Assembly (NCBI RefSeq): GCF_900112665.1
Contig: NZ_FOMN01000002.1
Coordinates: 1 to 64,000 of the forward strand
DNA from: Lactobacillus bombicola
GTDB taxonomy: Bacteria; Bacillota; Bacilli; Lactobacillales; Lactobacillaceae
Reading direction: 5' to 3'
Length of the DNA stretch: 64,000 nucleotides
In this document: positions 26,911 to 35,136 of the stretch, one piece after another
Position numbering within the stretch: position 1 is the first letter of the stretch
Layout: every line of letters starts with the position of its first letter
Translations under genes and position numbers: made by a program
Notes under the pieces: generated by a model
The model's input: only the letters and a program-made list of their open reading frames with translations
What the model was told of the DNA's origin: nothing
Databases searched by the model: none

Positions 26911-29580
26911 CTAAAATTGACAATAAACTGTTATAAATTTTGCATGTTTTAATTTGGGTAAAACTACTTGATTATTTTCAATTAATAATTCTGATTGACC
27001 GACTCCTTTTAAATTAACCAATTTAACAAGCTTAGGAGTCTGGGTGAATACAATTTTCCCGCCTACTTCATGGAATAGTGGATTATATAATCGGATTTCA
27101 TAGGACTTAGTACCAGGAACTGTTTTAATTGTGCTTGTTACCAAATTACTTTCAAGTTTAAATAAGCTCAATTCCTCTTGGTATTTTCTTTTCACTGGGT
27201 TAAATGGAAAAGTTAATCGGCCATTTAAGAACTCTGCGTACTCATAAATTTGTAAAGGAGTATCCCACTGCTTTACTTCATTTGCCAAGCTACTTTGATC
27301 ATAAGTTGTAGCCAATGTTTTTAAAGCAAATTCAAAAGATAACTTTTTTTGCAATTGAGCCTGTGGTGTAACCACCGTCTCATCACCAGAAGCTCTACCA
27401 GGTCGATATAACAAATTTTTTTTGCCCAACATCCCATAAGTACGAAAAATTGTTAACCTCATAATAGAATGGTTTTTCCCAATACATTCATACTCTCTTA
27501 CACCTTGAGGTATTACAGCCATACATCTTGTATTATTAGATATGGCAACAAAACTTTGCATCGTATTGATTGAAATAGGCATTTCCTGCCATTTATCAGT
27601 TTCTTGCCGCCATAAAGTCAGTTCTTTTTCTTTAACTACTTGTCTTTTAACCGTTCCAAATTGCATATCTGCAATACTTGTCTTAGTCACTATTTCACTA
27701 TCAAAATTAATACACAATCGATGACTTTTAGACTTTCTATTATCAACATTAATTTTAAAAGCAATAATTTTGCTATTTTTAGTTAAAGTAACCTCCAAAC
27801 TAACTGGCATGGTAGTATCAACAACTTTTTGCGCACGTTTAGTTAAGTTACTTGGTATTTTAAAATTAAAATTAATGATTAACTGATTTTTTAACTTTCC
27901 TAAATATTGATAAACTTTATAAGATTGCTGAGTTGAAAAGATATGCATATCTTTTCGTGGTGGTGAATAATTATAGGAGTCCCCATCGTCTCCATTTTCT
28001 TCTAGAATAGCTTGATTTTGATAAAGATATTGATTACTTTTATCCAAAATATTTAAACTACCATCGTCGTTAACTTCAATACGGTAAAATTCATTTTCAA
28101 TCATCTTACCTTCAACAATTCGCTTAAGGTGACGCTCTTGATCAGGTAAAACTGACAAGTATAGTTGCTTATATCCAAATGATGGAATTTGTGTACATTC
28201 GATATCTAAATCAATTTGATAAACTTTCTGTGGGTGATAAATTTGCTTACCTGGATCTAATTGAATAGTTGCATCAGTTATTTTTTTTGTTACATCTTTA
28301 ATATTTGTAATTTCGAATTGAATATTGCTACCCTGCATATCTCGAATTGAAAAGGCTCGGCTTGGTGAATATAGGGTATAATGTAAGACCTCATTACGAA
28401 TAACTGGCATTGAATTAAATACTGTAAGAGTTATTGGATGATTAGCATTTTCTATCCTAGTAGAAATTTCTCGCATGGTAAGTTCAACTAGACCGGTTGC
28501 AAGATCTTGAACTTCTTTATACCGCATTTCAATATCTTCGTTTACACGATCAGAAACACAATTTCCCATTGAATCATGAGCAGCATTTTTAAACATTTTT
28601 TTCCAAATATCATTAACTGCTTGCTCTGGATATTCAAAACCAAAGTGATTACCTAATGTAAGTATAGGTTCCATAATATTACTCAAATAAAATTGTAACT
28701 TTGTATTGAGCTGTTTAATATCCGCCCTAGAGGAATAAATTGATTTATGCACACGCATGTCTTTTCCACAATCTTGCTCACCACTTATCCGTTTCAATAG
28801 TGGATTTTGTTGACGAACTGCCTTGATATATTCTTCAAGCGAAGCAACTTTAAAAGTAAATTTGCCAGCATTAGCATGATTTAATTTACTAGTAAACTTT
28901 GGCAAATCAAATCTAATTGGAGCCATATCAGAGCCGTTAGGAAAAAGCAAATTATTAGTGGTTGCTGTCAGAGTAACCGTTTTAAATGGTTCTTCTGTCA
29001 TTAATTCTGCTAATTTAGTTTCATCAATTACACCACCAATAAAATAGCCACAAGCCATCCGGTAAACTGTAACTTCTGAGCCATCTTCGCCCTGCCAAAT
29101 AAATTCAGATTTAGAAGCGCTACTTAATGAGAATCCTCGATATAAAACAGCATCATGAATGTCAAATTCTCGGTATATCTGTGGCATACTTGATTCCTGA
29201 CCAAAGGAATCAGGAACATAAGCAATATTCATGTAGCCACCCAATTTATCGCATTCTTGCATTCCAATGCGTAAATTATTAACAATACTTTCTGCTGAAA
29301 CCATGAATTGGTCGGTTTGCGTGTACCATGGACCTAAAATCAACCTTTTATTCTTTACTAACTTTTTTACCCGATCCATATCTTGTGGTCGCCATTTTAA
29401 ATAATCTTCTATAAGTGAAGCTTGTCCATCTAATAAAAAAGAGTGATATTTTATATCATTTGCTAAACAATCGATTACATCTTTTAAATCTTTTAAAAGA
29501 TAAATTTTTGCAGTAGAAGAAGTAAAAAACCATTCTCTATCCCAATGCGTATGCGGAACAATAAAAACTTTTTTAACCAT
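26911..29580 (-). CDS. mngB: Alpha-mannosidase, GH38, MngB-like
   Basis: 889 residues, close to the length of E. coli MngB (mannosylglycerate hydrolase), which it resembles through the whole chain: PHTHWDREWFFT, FLLDGQASLIEDY, GPWYTQTDQFMVSAESIVNN, PDSFGQ, MRVHKSIYSSRADIK, LYRPGRASG. Zinc ligands His10, Asp14 and His335 and nucleophile Asp124 are present. In the known Mng pathway a PTS makes 6-phospho-mannosylglycerate and MngB releases mannose-6-phosphate. The preceding genes here are a fructose/Mng-type EIIA, EIIB and EIIC, so the same logic is likely, though the aglycone may be another sugar. GGAGAAATA precedes the ATG. The gene follows a long intercistronic hairpin. Confidence 0.9.
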   Translation of the reverse strand: MVKKVFIVPHTHWDREWFFTSSTAKIYLLKDLKDVIDCLANDIKYHSFLLDGQASLIEDYLKWRPQDMDRVKKLVKNKRLILGPWYTQTDQFMVSAESIVNNLRIGMQECDKLGGYMNIAYVPDSFGQESSMPQIYREFDIHDAVLYRGFSLSSASKSEFIWQGEDGSEVTVYRMACGYFIGGVIDETKLAELMTEEPFKTVTLTATTNNLLFPNGSDMAPIRFDLPKFTSKLNHANAGKFTFKVASLEEYIKAVRQQNPLLKRISGEQDCGKDMRVHKSIYSSRADIKQLNTKLQFYLSNIMEPILTLGNHFGFEYPEQAVNDIWKKMFKNAAHDSMGNCVSDRVNEDIEMRYKEVQDLATGLVELTMREISTRIENANHPITLTVFNSMPVIRNEVLHYTLYSPSRAFSIRDMQGSNIQFEITNIKDVTKKITDATIQLDPGKQIYHPQKVYQIDLDIECTQIPSFGYKQLYLSVLPDQERHLKRIVEGKMIENEFYRIEVNDDGSLNILDKSNQYLYQNQAILEENGDDGDSYNYSPPRKDMHIFSTQQSYKVYQYLGKLKNQLIINFNFKIPSNLTKRAQKVVDTTMPVSLEVTLTKNSKIIAFKINVDNRKSKSHRLCINFDSEIVTKTSIADMQFGTVKRQVVKEKELTLWRQETDKWQEMPISINTMQSFVAISNNTRCMAVIPQGVREYECIGKNHSIMRLTIFRTYGMLGKKNLLYRPGRASGDETVVTPQAQLQKKLSFEFALKTLATTYDQSSLANEVKQWDTPLQIYEYAEFLNGRLTFPFNPVKRKYQEELSLFKLESNLVTSTIKTVPGTKSYEIRLYNPLFHEVGGKIVFTQTPKLVKLVNLKGVGQSELLIENNQVVLPKLKHAKFITVYCQF

Positions 29581-29595
29581 TATTTCTCCTAAAGT

Positions 29596-29647
29596 TAAAA
29601 ACTATAGTTTGAAAATAACGATGATTTAATTTTCAACTATAGTTTTT
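29596..29647 (-). terminator. Intercistronic hairpin between EIIC and the mannosidases
   Basis: AAAAACTATAGTTTGAAAAT and ATTTTCAACTATAGTTTTT form a 19-bp stem with one bulged A and a 12-nt loop, filling the 77-nt gap. The minus-strand right arm ends in TTTTT. It could act as a partial terminator that lowers mannosidase expression relative to the transporter, or as a processing/stability element. Confidence 0.7.
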
Positions 29648-29657
29648 ACCGTAATTA

Positions 29658-30755
29658 TTATTGAATGTTTAATTCTATATCATCATCGCTCATCGATTCT
29701 TTACCAGTTGAGTTTTGATCAGTAAAGTCTGCAATTAATGGTGCTACAATTGCAATAAATATAGCACAAACTAAAATTCCAGCCAGATATGCAATAATAT
29801 TATCAGCCGTTAAAATACCAGGCAGTCCTCCTAAAGGGGGAATATGTGATTTTACTCCTAAAAAAGCTCCAGTAGCTGAGCCTAAAGCACCACCAATGAT
29901 ATTCACAATAATCAGTTGTGGAGCCTTCATCATAAACGGAATTGCACCTTCTGTAATTCCAAATGTACCCATAATCAAATTATTATGACCCATTTCTAAA
30001 AGTTCAGAAGAAAAACGATTTCTAGGCCAAATAAAACTCATAATGGCGTAACCCATGGGAATTGCACAAATAGCAATATTAGTATATAGACATGGTTGAT
30101 AAATTCCCTCGATAAAGAAGAAATTTCCAACTCCCCAGGCTGCTTTATTAACGGGGCCACCAAGATCAACACCAATCATGCCTCCCATAATAGCTGCGAG
30201 TAAAATTGCATTCGTCTTTTGTTCAACCATGAATTTTACCCATGAAGTTAAACCCTTATTAATCCAAGCTAATGGTGGTGTAAGCACCACACCTACAAAT
30301 AAGGCAACTGAGCCCACTGTTAAAAGCGGCATAATAATTAGTTCAATTGCTGAATTCCATTTATCTGGAACGTTAATCTTTCGGCACCACCGTGCAACAT
30401 ACCCAGCAATCAGTCCCGCAACAATTGCTCCGATAAATCCTAATTGATTGTTAGTAGCAAGCTGACCACCAATAAATCCTGCACCTAATGCAGGTTTATC
30501 TCCTAGTGCATAAGCGATGTAACCGCCAATAACTAAATTAACTAACCCAATTCCAATCCAACCAACCTGATTGATTTGATACAACATATGAAAAAATCCA
30601 CTAGATTTTGCGAATTTTGATAAGTCACCATAGCCAAAGCACATGCCAATCAACTGTGGCACTCCGACTACTAAGGCACCACCAATTACAGTAGGAATCA
30701 TATACGAAATCCCACTCATCACGGCTCCTTCCCATTCTTTTAGCAACCGTTTCAT
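29658..30755 (-). CDS. PTS EIIC, fructose/mannosylglycerate family
   Basis: Membrane channel subunit, 365 residues with about 8-10 hydrophobic segments. The family signature GITEGAIPF is at 266-274; the N-terminal LMSGxSYMIP-like segment and GGYIAYALGDKPALGAGF are typical of the fructose-mannitol superfamily (FruA/MngA). EIIA and EIIB are separate upstream genes, only 3 nt from EIIB. A short acidic tail (ESMSDDDIE) follows the last membrane segment. Coupling to two GH38 enzymes points to an alpha-mannoside rather than fructose as substrate (inference). Confidence 0.9.
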   Translation of the reverse strand: MKRLLKEWEGAVMSGISYMIPTVIGGALVVGVPQLIGMCFGYGDLSKFAKSSGFFHMLYQINQVGWIGIGLVNLVIGGYIAYALGDKPALGAGFIGGQLATNNQLGFIGAIVAGLIAGYVARWCRKINVPDKWNSAIELIIMPLLTVGSVALFVGVVLTPPLAWINKGLTSWVKFMVEQKTNAILLAAIMGGMIGVDLGGPVNKAAWGVGNFFFIEGIYQPCLYTNIAICAIPMGYAIMSFIWPRNRFSSELLEMGHNNLIMGTFGITEGAIPFMMKAPQLIIVNIIGGALGSATGAFLGVKSHIPPLGGLPGILTADNIIAYLAGILVCAIFIAIVAPLIADFTDQNSTGKESMSDDDIELNIQ

Positions 30756-30758
30756 TTT

Positions 30759-31076
30759 TTAGTCCTCCTTTTTAATCGCGGCAGCACACTTCTTCAAAAC
30801 AGCTTTTGGTGCTTTAATACAAGTATTAATATCTACCCTAATTACAGGCTTGCCTTCAAATCTTTCCATACTGGTAATTTTTTGGTCAGAAGCAATGAGT
30901 ACAAAATCTGCTATTTTTGCTTCTTCTTGAGTAATTGCATTAACTGGCCCCATCATCCCCTGTTGTTCAATCTTAACATTCCAACCTAATTCTTTACCTG
31001 CCTTCTCTAAGGCTTTAGCTGCCATTGGTGTATGTGCTAAACCTGCTGGACAAGCTGATACTCCGACTACATTCAT
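30759..31076 (-). CDS. PTS EIIB, fructose family
   Basis: 105-residue soluble phosphocarrier that passes phosphate from EIIA to the incoming sugar. The phospho-accepting Cys9 is in VSACPAGLAHTPMAA, the classic EIIB-Fru P-loop. FVLIASDQ and the fold of alternating beta/alpha segments agree. It sits 5 nt behind EIIA and 3 nt before EIIC. Belongs to the alpha-mannoside transporter. Confidence 0.92.
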   Translation of the reverse strand: MNVVGVSACPAGLAHTPMAAKALEKAGKELGWNVKIEQQGMMGPVNAITQEEAKIADFVLIASDQKITSMERFEGKPVIRVDINTCIKAPKAVLKKCAAAIKKED

Positions 31077-31081
31077 AATTG

Positions 31082-31531
31082 TTACTCTCCTATTCTTTCA
31101 TTAATAAAATTTGCTATTTCATTTCTATTAGTCATTCGCCGTAATTCTTTTTTAAAATCGTGTTCCAATAAGGCTGTCGATAAATTAGCCAACATTTTTA
31201 AATGCTCATTGCCTACATTTTGAGGTGGAACCATCAAAGCAAAAACATCCGTTACTGGTTGATCATCATATGTTTGCCACTTTAAAGGATTTGCCAATCT
31301 AAAGTATAAAAAGCCAGCCTTTTTAACAGCAGCAGTTTTAGCATGTGGAATAGCAAAACCATCTTCTAAACCAGTAGAAAATTCCTTTTCCCTATCAATA
31401 AAGCTCTTATTTAAAGCTTTAGCATCCGTGGTGTAACCTGTTATAACAGCGACTTCTGAAATGTACTTTAACAAAGAATTAATGCTTGATTCACTTACAT
31501 TTAGAAAAACGTTTTCCTGTGAAAAATTCAT
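31082..31531 (-). CDS. PTS EIIA, fructose/mannitol family
   Basis: 149-residue soluble phosphocarrier accepting phosphate from HPr. Active-site His63 is in GFAIPHAK, preceded by the usual REKEFSTGLEDG stretch. Start is ATG 31531 behind GGAAGTGA; an upstream in-frame TTG lies within that ribosome site and is rejected. First gene of the operon EIIA-EIIB-EIIC-GH38-GH38-PRD regulator-ROK kinase. Its upstream region carries two inverted repeats but no strong promoter, consistent with activator control. Confidence 0.92.
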   Translation of the reverse strand: MNFSQENVFLNVSESSINSLLKYISEVAVITGYTTDAKALNKSFIDREKEFSTGLEDGFAIPHAKTAAVKKAGFLYFRLANPLKWQTYDDQPVTDVFALMVPPQNVGNEHLKMLANLSTALLEHDFKKELRRMTNRNEIANFINERIGE

Positions 31532-31557
31532 TTTTATTATCACTTCCAATTCCTAAA

Positions 31558-31631
31558 AGGCTTTACTGAAATTAAGCCTAACTTAAATTGATTATTTTGT
31601 AATTAGTAACAATTTCCATTTAAGTTGGAAA
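31558..31631 (-). promoter_or_regulatory. Inverted repeats before the mannoside PTS operon
   Basis: TTTCCA-N7-TGGAAA (31613-31631) is a perfect inverted repeat and a candidate site for the operon's PRD regulator. AGGCTT-N10-AAGCCT (31558-31579) lies just before the EIIA ribosome site and could form a leader hairpin. I see no well-spaced -35/-10 pair here. Confidence 0.45.
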
Positions 31632-31680
31632 AAATATAATTTAAATATTTTTACTTTATTTTGCTTTTTTAAGAAACATA

Positions 31681-31712
31681 AAAAGCGTTCTTCTAATTAG
31701 AAAAACGCTTTT
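31681..31712 (-). terminator. Terminator after the Pga-like pair
   Basis: AAAAGCGTT and AACGCTTTT pair, with TTCTAATTAGAA extending the stem almost to the tip. Minus-strand T tail follows. It ends about 30 nt past the glycosyltransferase stop. Confidence 0.85.
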
Positions 31713-31741
31713 AAATTAATTAAAACAAAATTACCTAAAGA

Positions 31742-33025
31742 CTATCTTGTCGGACTGACCCAAGTACCGGATCCATAGCCCAAGATCGTTTTTACTGCGG
31801 GAATAAAAGTAGTAATTATTGTAATAGTATTAATTACCCATAAGCATAATAAATAAATAGGGGCGAATAAAATATAACTTAATTTATTCCCACGAGTATC
31901 AATCAATAAAGCCGTAGTCAGCTGTAAAGTTCCGGCAATCATTTCAAAGCAAATAAGTAATAAAGTTGAAAATATTAAATATAACAGCTGTGGCCAATTT
32001 TGCGTAGCACAATAATTGATTACTAAAAAAATAAAAATTATTGACGAGATAGCAAAAAAGAACGACCACAGAATACTAAATGTTTGGTCAAATAATAATA
32101 ACGATTCGCCTAAATTTTTAATGGGATGGCGTAAAACTTTTAATAAGTTAGTCAACCAAACTTCCGTACCACCCTTAGCCCAACGTTTACGCTGATGGTA
32201 TAAATCTTTTAGTGTTTCCGGCACTAATGTATAAGAAATAATATTAGGGGCAAAAACTGACAGCCAATTATTTAATTGATGGTCCCACGCAATACTAATA
32301 TCTTCAGTAGCACGATCTTGACGAAATAAGCCTACATCCATTAAGGCGCTTTTACGATACATCGTATTTGCGCCACTGTACGCAAAGATACTACCAAAAA
32401 CACCCATTTCAGCCCGCTTAATGATTCCAACAATACTAGAAAATTCAACAGTGATTGATTTAGTAATCAGTTTAGTCCGATTCCTAACCTCAACATTAGA
32501 AGTTACGGCTGCAATATTTTGTCCTTCTGGACTATTAAAGTAATTAACATATCGGTTTAACGCATCCGGTTCTGGGATGGTGTCAGCATCGTTGCTAAGT
32601 ACAAGTTCTCCCTTAGCAAAAGCTACCCCGACGTTAAAAGCATGGGCTTTACCCTTATTTTTTTCAACTCGAATAACACGCAAATTGGAATAATGTTTTT
32701 GAAGGGATTGTAAAATTTGTGGTGTTCGATCTGTGGAACAATCATCAATTACTAAAACTTCATAATTATTATAATTTAATTCATTAAGTAAATAAGTAAC
32801 AGTTTCTTTTAAACTTGCTTGTTCATTATGGGCTGGAATCATAATCGTAATAAAGGGCGCCTTATTTTCAGCAATAGTAGTAAAAAATTTCTTCTTATTG
32901 CGAAATACATATCTATAACATAATCCTCCGACAAACCAACCCAATCCACCTAGAATAGGATAAGAAATTAAGATTAAGAATAATCCATTTAGTAACGGTT
33001 TAATTGTTGACCAAGTTATATCCAT
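31742..33025 (-). CDS. pgaC: PgaC/IcaA-like processive GT2 glycosyltransferase
   Basis: 427-residue membrane synthase of the poly-beta-1,6-N-acetylglucosamine synthase type. An N-terminal membrane segment (about 10-38) is followed by a cytosolic GT-A domain with IPAHNE, D94D95 (VIDDCSTD), D146-x-D148 (NDADT), E241-D242 (TEDISIAW, catalytic base) and Q278-R-x-R-W282 (processive GT2 motif), then three to four membrane segments. The C-terminal WVSPTR is characteristic of PgaC. Start ATG 33025 follows GAGG, which overlaps the TGA of the PgaD-like gene. No deacetylase (PgaB/IcaB) is adjacent, so the polymer may stay acetylated or differ. Hyaluronan/cellulose-type relatives are alternatives but fit less well. 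Confidence 0.82.
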   Translation of the reverse strand: MDITWSTIKPLLNGLFLILISYPILGGLGWFVGGLCYRYVFRNKKKFFTTIAENKAPFITIMIPAHNEQASLKETVTYLLNELNYNNYEVLVIDDCSTDRTPQILQSLQKHYSNLRVIRVEKNKGKAHAFNVGVAFAKGELVLSNDADTIPEPDALNRYVNYFNSPEGQNIAAVTSNVEVRNRTKLITKSITVEFSSIVGIIKRAEMGVFGSIFAYSGANTMYRKSALMDVGLFRQDRATEDISIAWDHQLNNWLSVFAPNIISYTLVPETLKDLYHQRKRWAKGGTEVWLTNLLKVLRHPIKNLGESLLLFDQTFSILWSFFFAISSIIFIFLVINYCATQNWPQLLYLIFSTLLLICFEMIAGTLQLTTALLIDTRGNKLSYILFAPIYLLCLWVINTITIITTFIPAVKTILGYGSGTWVSPTR

Positions 33026-33034
33026 CAATTAACC

Positions 33035-33514
33035 TCATTTCTTAAACAAACGTTGCGCAAAATCATTTTCAAGATTTTGTTCTGGTTTAACACTATAGAA
33101 ATTATATTGCTGGCGCTGTTTTAAATTACCAAATTTTTCGGTCCAACCTTGCTCAATTAATTTTTCATGTCTCATACGGCGCTTTTGATCAACTACTCTA
33201 TGCTTGGTCCAAACAAAAGCAAAATGACGGTTATTATGAACAGTCAAAAATAAATAGGTTATTATAATGATAATGAAGATAATTATAAAAAATTCAATTA
33301 AAAATTTCATAGGTAAAATAATATCCGAATAATATTTAATATGCGCTTTTTGAGCAATTTGCGGAAAATGTAAAATTATATAAACGCCAATAAACGGTGA
33401 AATAACACCCAGCCAGCCAATTACGGCAATTATTGTTTGCCTTATCTTTAAATGCCAATTTCCTGAAGTAAAATAGTCATCTTGGGCTAAGTCAGAAAAA
33501 GATCTATGACTCAT
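33035..33514 (-). CDS. pgaD: PgaD-like accessory membrane protein
   Basis: 159 residues with two strong membrane segments (about 27-50 and 75-98) and a basic cytosolic C-terminal half (VDQKRRMRHEKLIEQGW). Topology, size and position directly before the GT2 gene match PgaD, which in enterobacteria binds PgaC as part of the synthase complex. Sequence identity itself is weak, so the name rests largely on context. AAGGAGG precedes the ATG, and a 17-nt-spaced promoter lies 55 nt upstream. The two genes are translationally coupled. Confidence 0.7.
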   Translation of the reverse strand: MSHRSFSDLAQDDYFTSGNWHLKIRQTIIAVIGWLGVISPFIGVYIILHFPQIAQKAHIKYYSDIILPMKFLIEFFIIIFIIIIITYLFLTVHNNRHFAFVWTKHRVVDQKRRMRHEKLIEQGWTEKFGNLKQRQQYNFYSVKPEQNLENDFAQRLFKK

Positions 33515-33569
33515 TATTAGTTTCCTCCTTATCTTATTCCATTCATGGACACCTAATTCTTTTATATTT

Positions 33570-33598
33570 ACTTTATTATTATTACTATTTTAGGTCAA
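33570..33598 (-). promoter_or_regulatory. Promoter of the Pga-like pair
   Basis: Minus strand TTGACC, 17-nt spacer, TAAAGT. The -10 lies about 55 nt before the start codon. Confidence 0.6.
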
Positions 33599-33706
33599 GA
33601 AAACAGAAATTATTAAATTGTTTTTGATTTTTCAACATCTATTGTATTTACTTAACCTATGATATACTGATGTTTAATTATTTTATAATAAAAAGGAGGT
33701 TAAATT

Positions 33707-34780
33707 TTGTTAGTAAAACCACATCAATTACAAAAAGGTGATCAAGTAGCACTAATTAGTTTGTCTAGTGGTGTCTTAGGCGAAAAGCAGGTTCTTCATG
33801 AACGAAAATTAGGGGAAAAGCGCTTAAAAGAACTAGGTCTTAAATTTATTTATATGCCTAATTCTTTAAAAGGAACTACTTACCTAAAAAAGCATCCCAA
33901 TGAACGGGCTAATGATTTAAAAGAAGCTTTTATGAATCCTGAAATTAAAGCAATTATCGCGGCCATTGGCGGTGATGATACTTATCGCTTGTTACCATAT
34001 TTAATGGAAGATTCAGATTTTATTAAAGCAGTACAAACAAGCCCCAAACTATTTACAGGATTTTCGGACACGACAAATAATCACCTAATGTTTTATCGAT
34101 TAGGGATGCAGAGCTTTTATGGACCTAATTTTTTAAATGATCTCGCAGAATTAGATGTTAGTATGCTAGAATACACCCTAAACACTTGGAATCATTTCTT
34201 TATTAACCCACCTACAACTAATATTCCTGCAAGTCAAACTTGGTATGAAGAACGAACCGATTTTTCGCCTAAAGCAATCAATCATCCTCGAATTAGCCAT
34301 CGCGATACTGGTTATCAAGTGCTTCGAGGAAATGGAATTATTCAAGGGCGACTTTGGGGTGGCTGCTTAGACAGTCTCTATGATGACTTGACCCAATATC
34401 GTTATCCTGATCAAGCCGAAATTATTCGGCATTACCGATTAATTTTATCTCCCCAAGAAGCTCAAAACATCATTTTATTCATTGAAACTAGTGAAGAATG
34501 TCCCTCTCCAGATTTATATGCCCAAATGCTTGATCAACTAGATCAAGCAGGTCTTTTAAAATCTGTTCGAGGAATCTTAATGGGAAAGCCGCAGAACAAT
34601 TGCTATGTTAACGAATATCAGACCAAGCTTTTAGCAACCACTGCAAAATATCAAACACCCATTTTGGCAAACGTTAATATTGGTCATGCCTATCCCCACA
34701 CCGCGCTTCCTTACGGCGCTCTTGCGCAAATTAACCTTGATCAGTCTTCTTTAAAAATTTTAGAACCATATTTTTCTTAA
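33707..34780 (+). CDS. S66-family serine peptidase (LD-carboxypeptidase/MccF-like)
   Basis: 357 residues, cytoplasmic, of the family that includes LD-carboxypeptidase A (murein tetrapeptide recycling) and the microcin C7 self-immunity enzyme MccF. The Ser-Glu-His triad is visible: Ser120 in TGFSDTT (nucleophile elbow), Glu260 in LFIETSEE, His327 in NIGHAYPH. Start is TTG 33707, 7-8 nt behind a strong AAAGGAGG. The longer insert between nucleophile and Glu, and the SEExxP element, resemble MccF-type members. Single-gene unit with its own terminator; the physiological substrate is not determinable here. Confidence 0.85.
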   Translation: MLVKPHQLQKGDQVALISLSSGVLGEKQVLHERKLGEKRLKELGLKFIYMPNSLKGTTYLKKHPNERANDLKEAFMNPEIKAIIAAIGGDDTYRLLPYLMEDSDFIKAVQTSPKLFTGFSDTTNNHLMFYRLGMQSFYGPNFLNDLAELDVSMLEYTLNTWNHFFINPPTTNIPASQTWYEERTDFSPKAINHPRISHRDTGYQVLRGNGIIQGRLWGGCLDSLYDDLTQYRYPDQAEIIRHYRLILSPQEAQNIILFIETSEECPSPDLYAQMLDQLDQAGLLKSVRGILMGKPQNNCYVNEYQTKLLATTAKYQTPILANVNIGHAYPHTALPYGALAQINLDQSSLKILEPYFS

Positions 34781-34783
34781 CTT

Positions 34784-34818
34784 AAAAGCGTTATCCAAAA
34801 CATTGAATAACGCTTTTT
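34784..34818 (+). terminator. Terminator after the S66 peptidase gene
   Basis: AAAAGCGTTAT, 12-nt loop, ATAACGCTTTTT: an 11-bp perfect stem with a T tail immediately behind the stop codon. Confidence 0.88.
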
Positions 34819-35080
34819 AAAATTGCTACCTTTTTAATAATTAGCCTTTTTTTCTATATATCTGAACCACCTTAATTTTAAACTAATTCTATTCATTTTT
34901 AATAACTTGTAATTCCACTTTACCTACCTTTGTTATTTTATAGTAGCATTGCTTCCGTCCCTGAAATGGTTCAGCGCATGTTAGCAAGTATTTTTCTCTT
35001 TGCAAACTGGCAAATAATATGAATAAAGCAAAATATTCTATCATTTGGCATATATTTTTTATATATATTTAATAAAAAGC
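34819..35080. other. Intergenic stretch without a recognisable gene
   Basis: AT-rich sequence between the peptidase terminator and the ABC-transporter promoter. One less AT-rich patch (about 34945-34985) has no open frame of note in either direction. It may be a decayed remnant; I see no repeat or RNA structure I can support. Confidence 0.4.
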
Positions 35081-35108
35081 TTGAATTTAACTAATTTTGG
35101 TGTATTAT
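35081..35108 (+). promoter_or_regulatory. Promoter of the ABC exporter
   Basis: TTGAAT, 16-nt spacer, TATTAT, about 28 nt before the ATG, with AAAGGAGAG ribosome site in between. Confidence 0.65.
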
Positions 35109-35136
35109 TTATATATCACACTAAAGGAGAGAAAAA

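Noticed and set aside
27542-27724. Plus-strand open frame opposite the first mannosidase gene
   Set aside because: Antisense to an intact conserved gene, without ribosome site or recognisable product.
34945-34985. GC-richer patch as a possible transposase remnant
   Set aside because: Too short, no inverted ends and no readable frame, so no identity can be supported.
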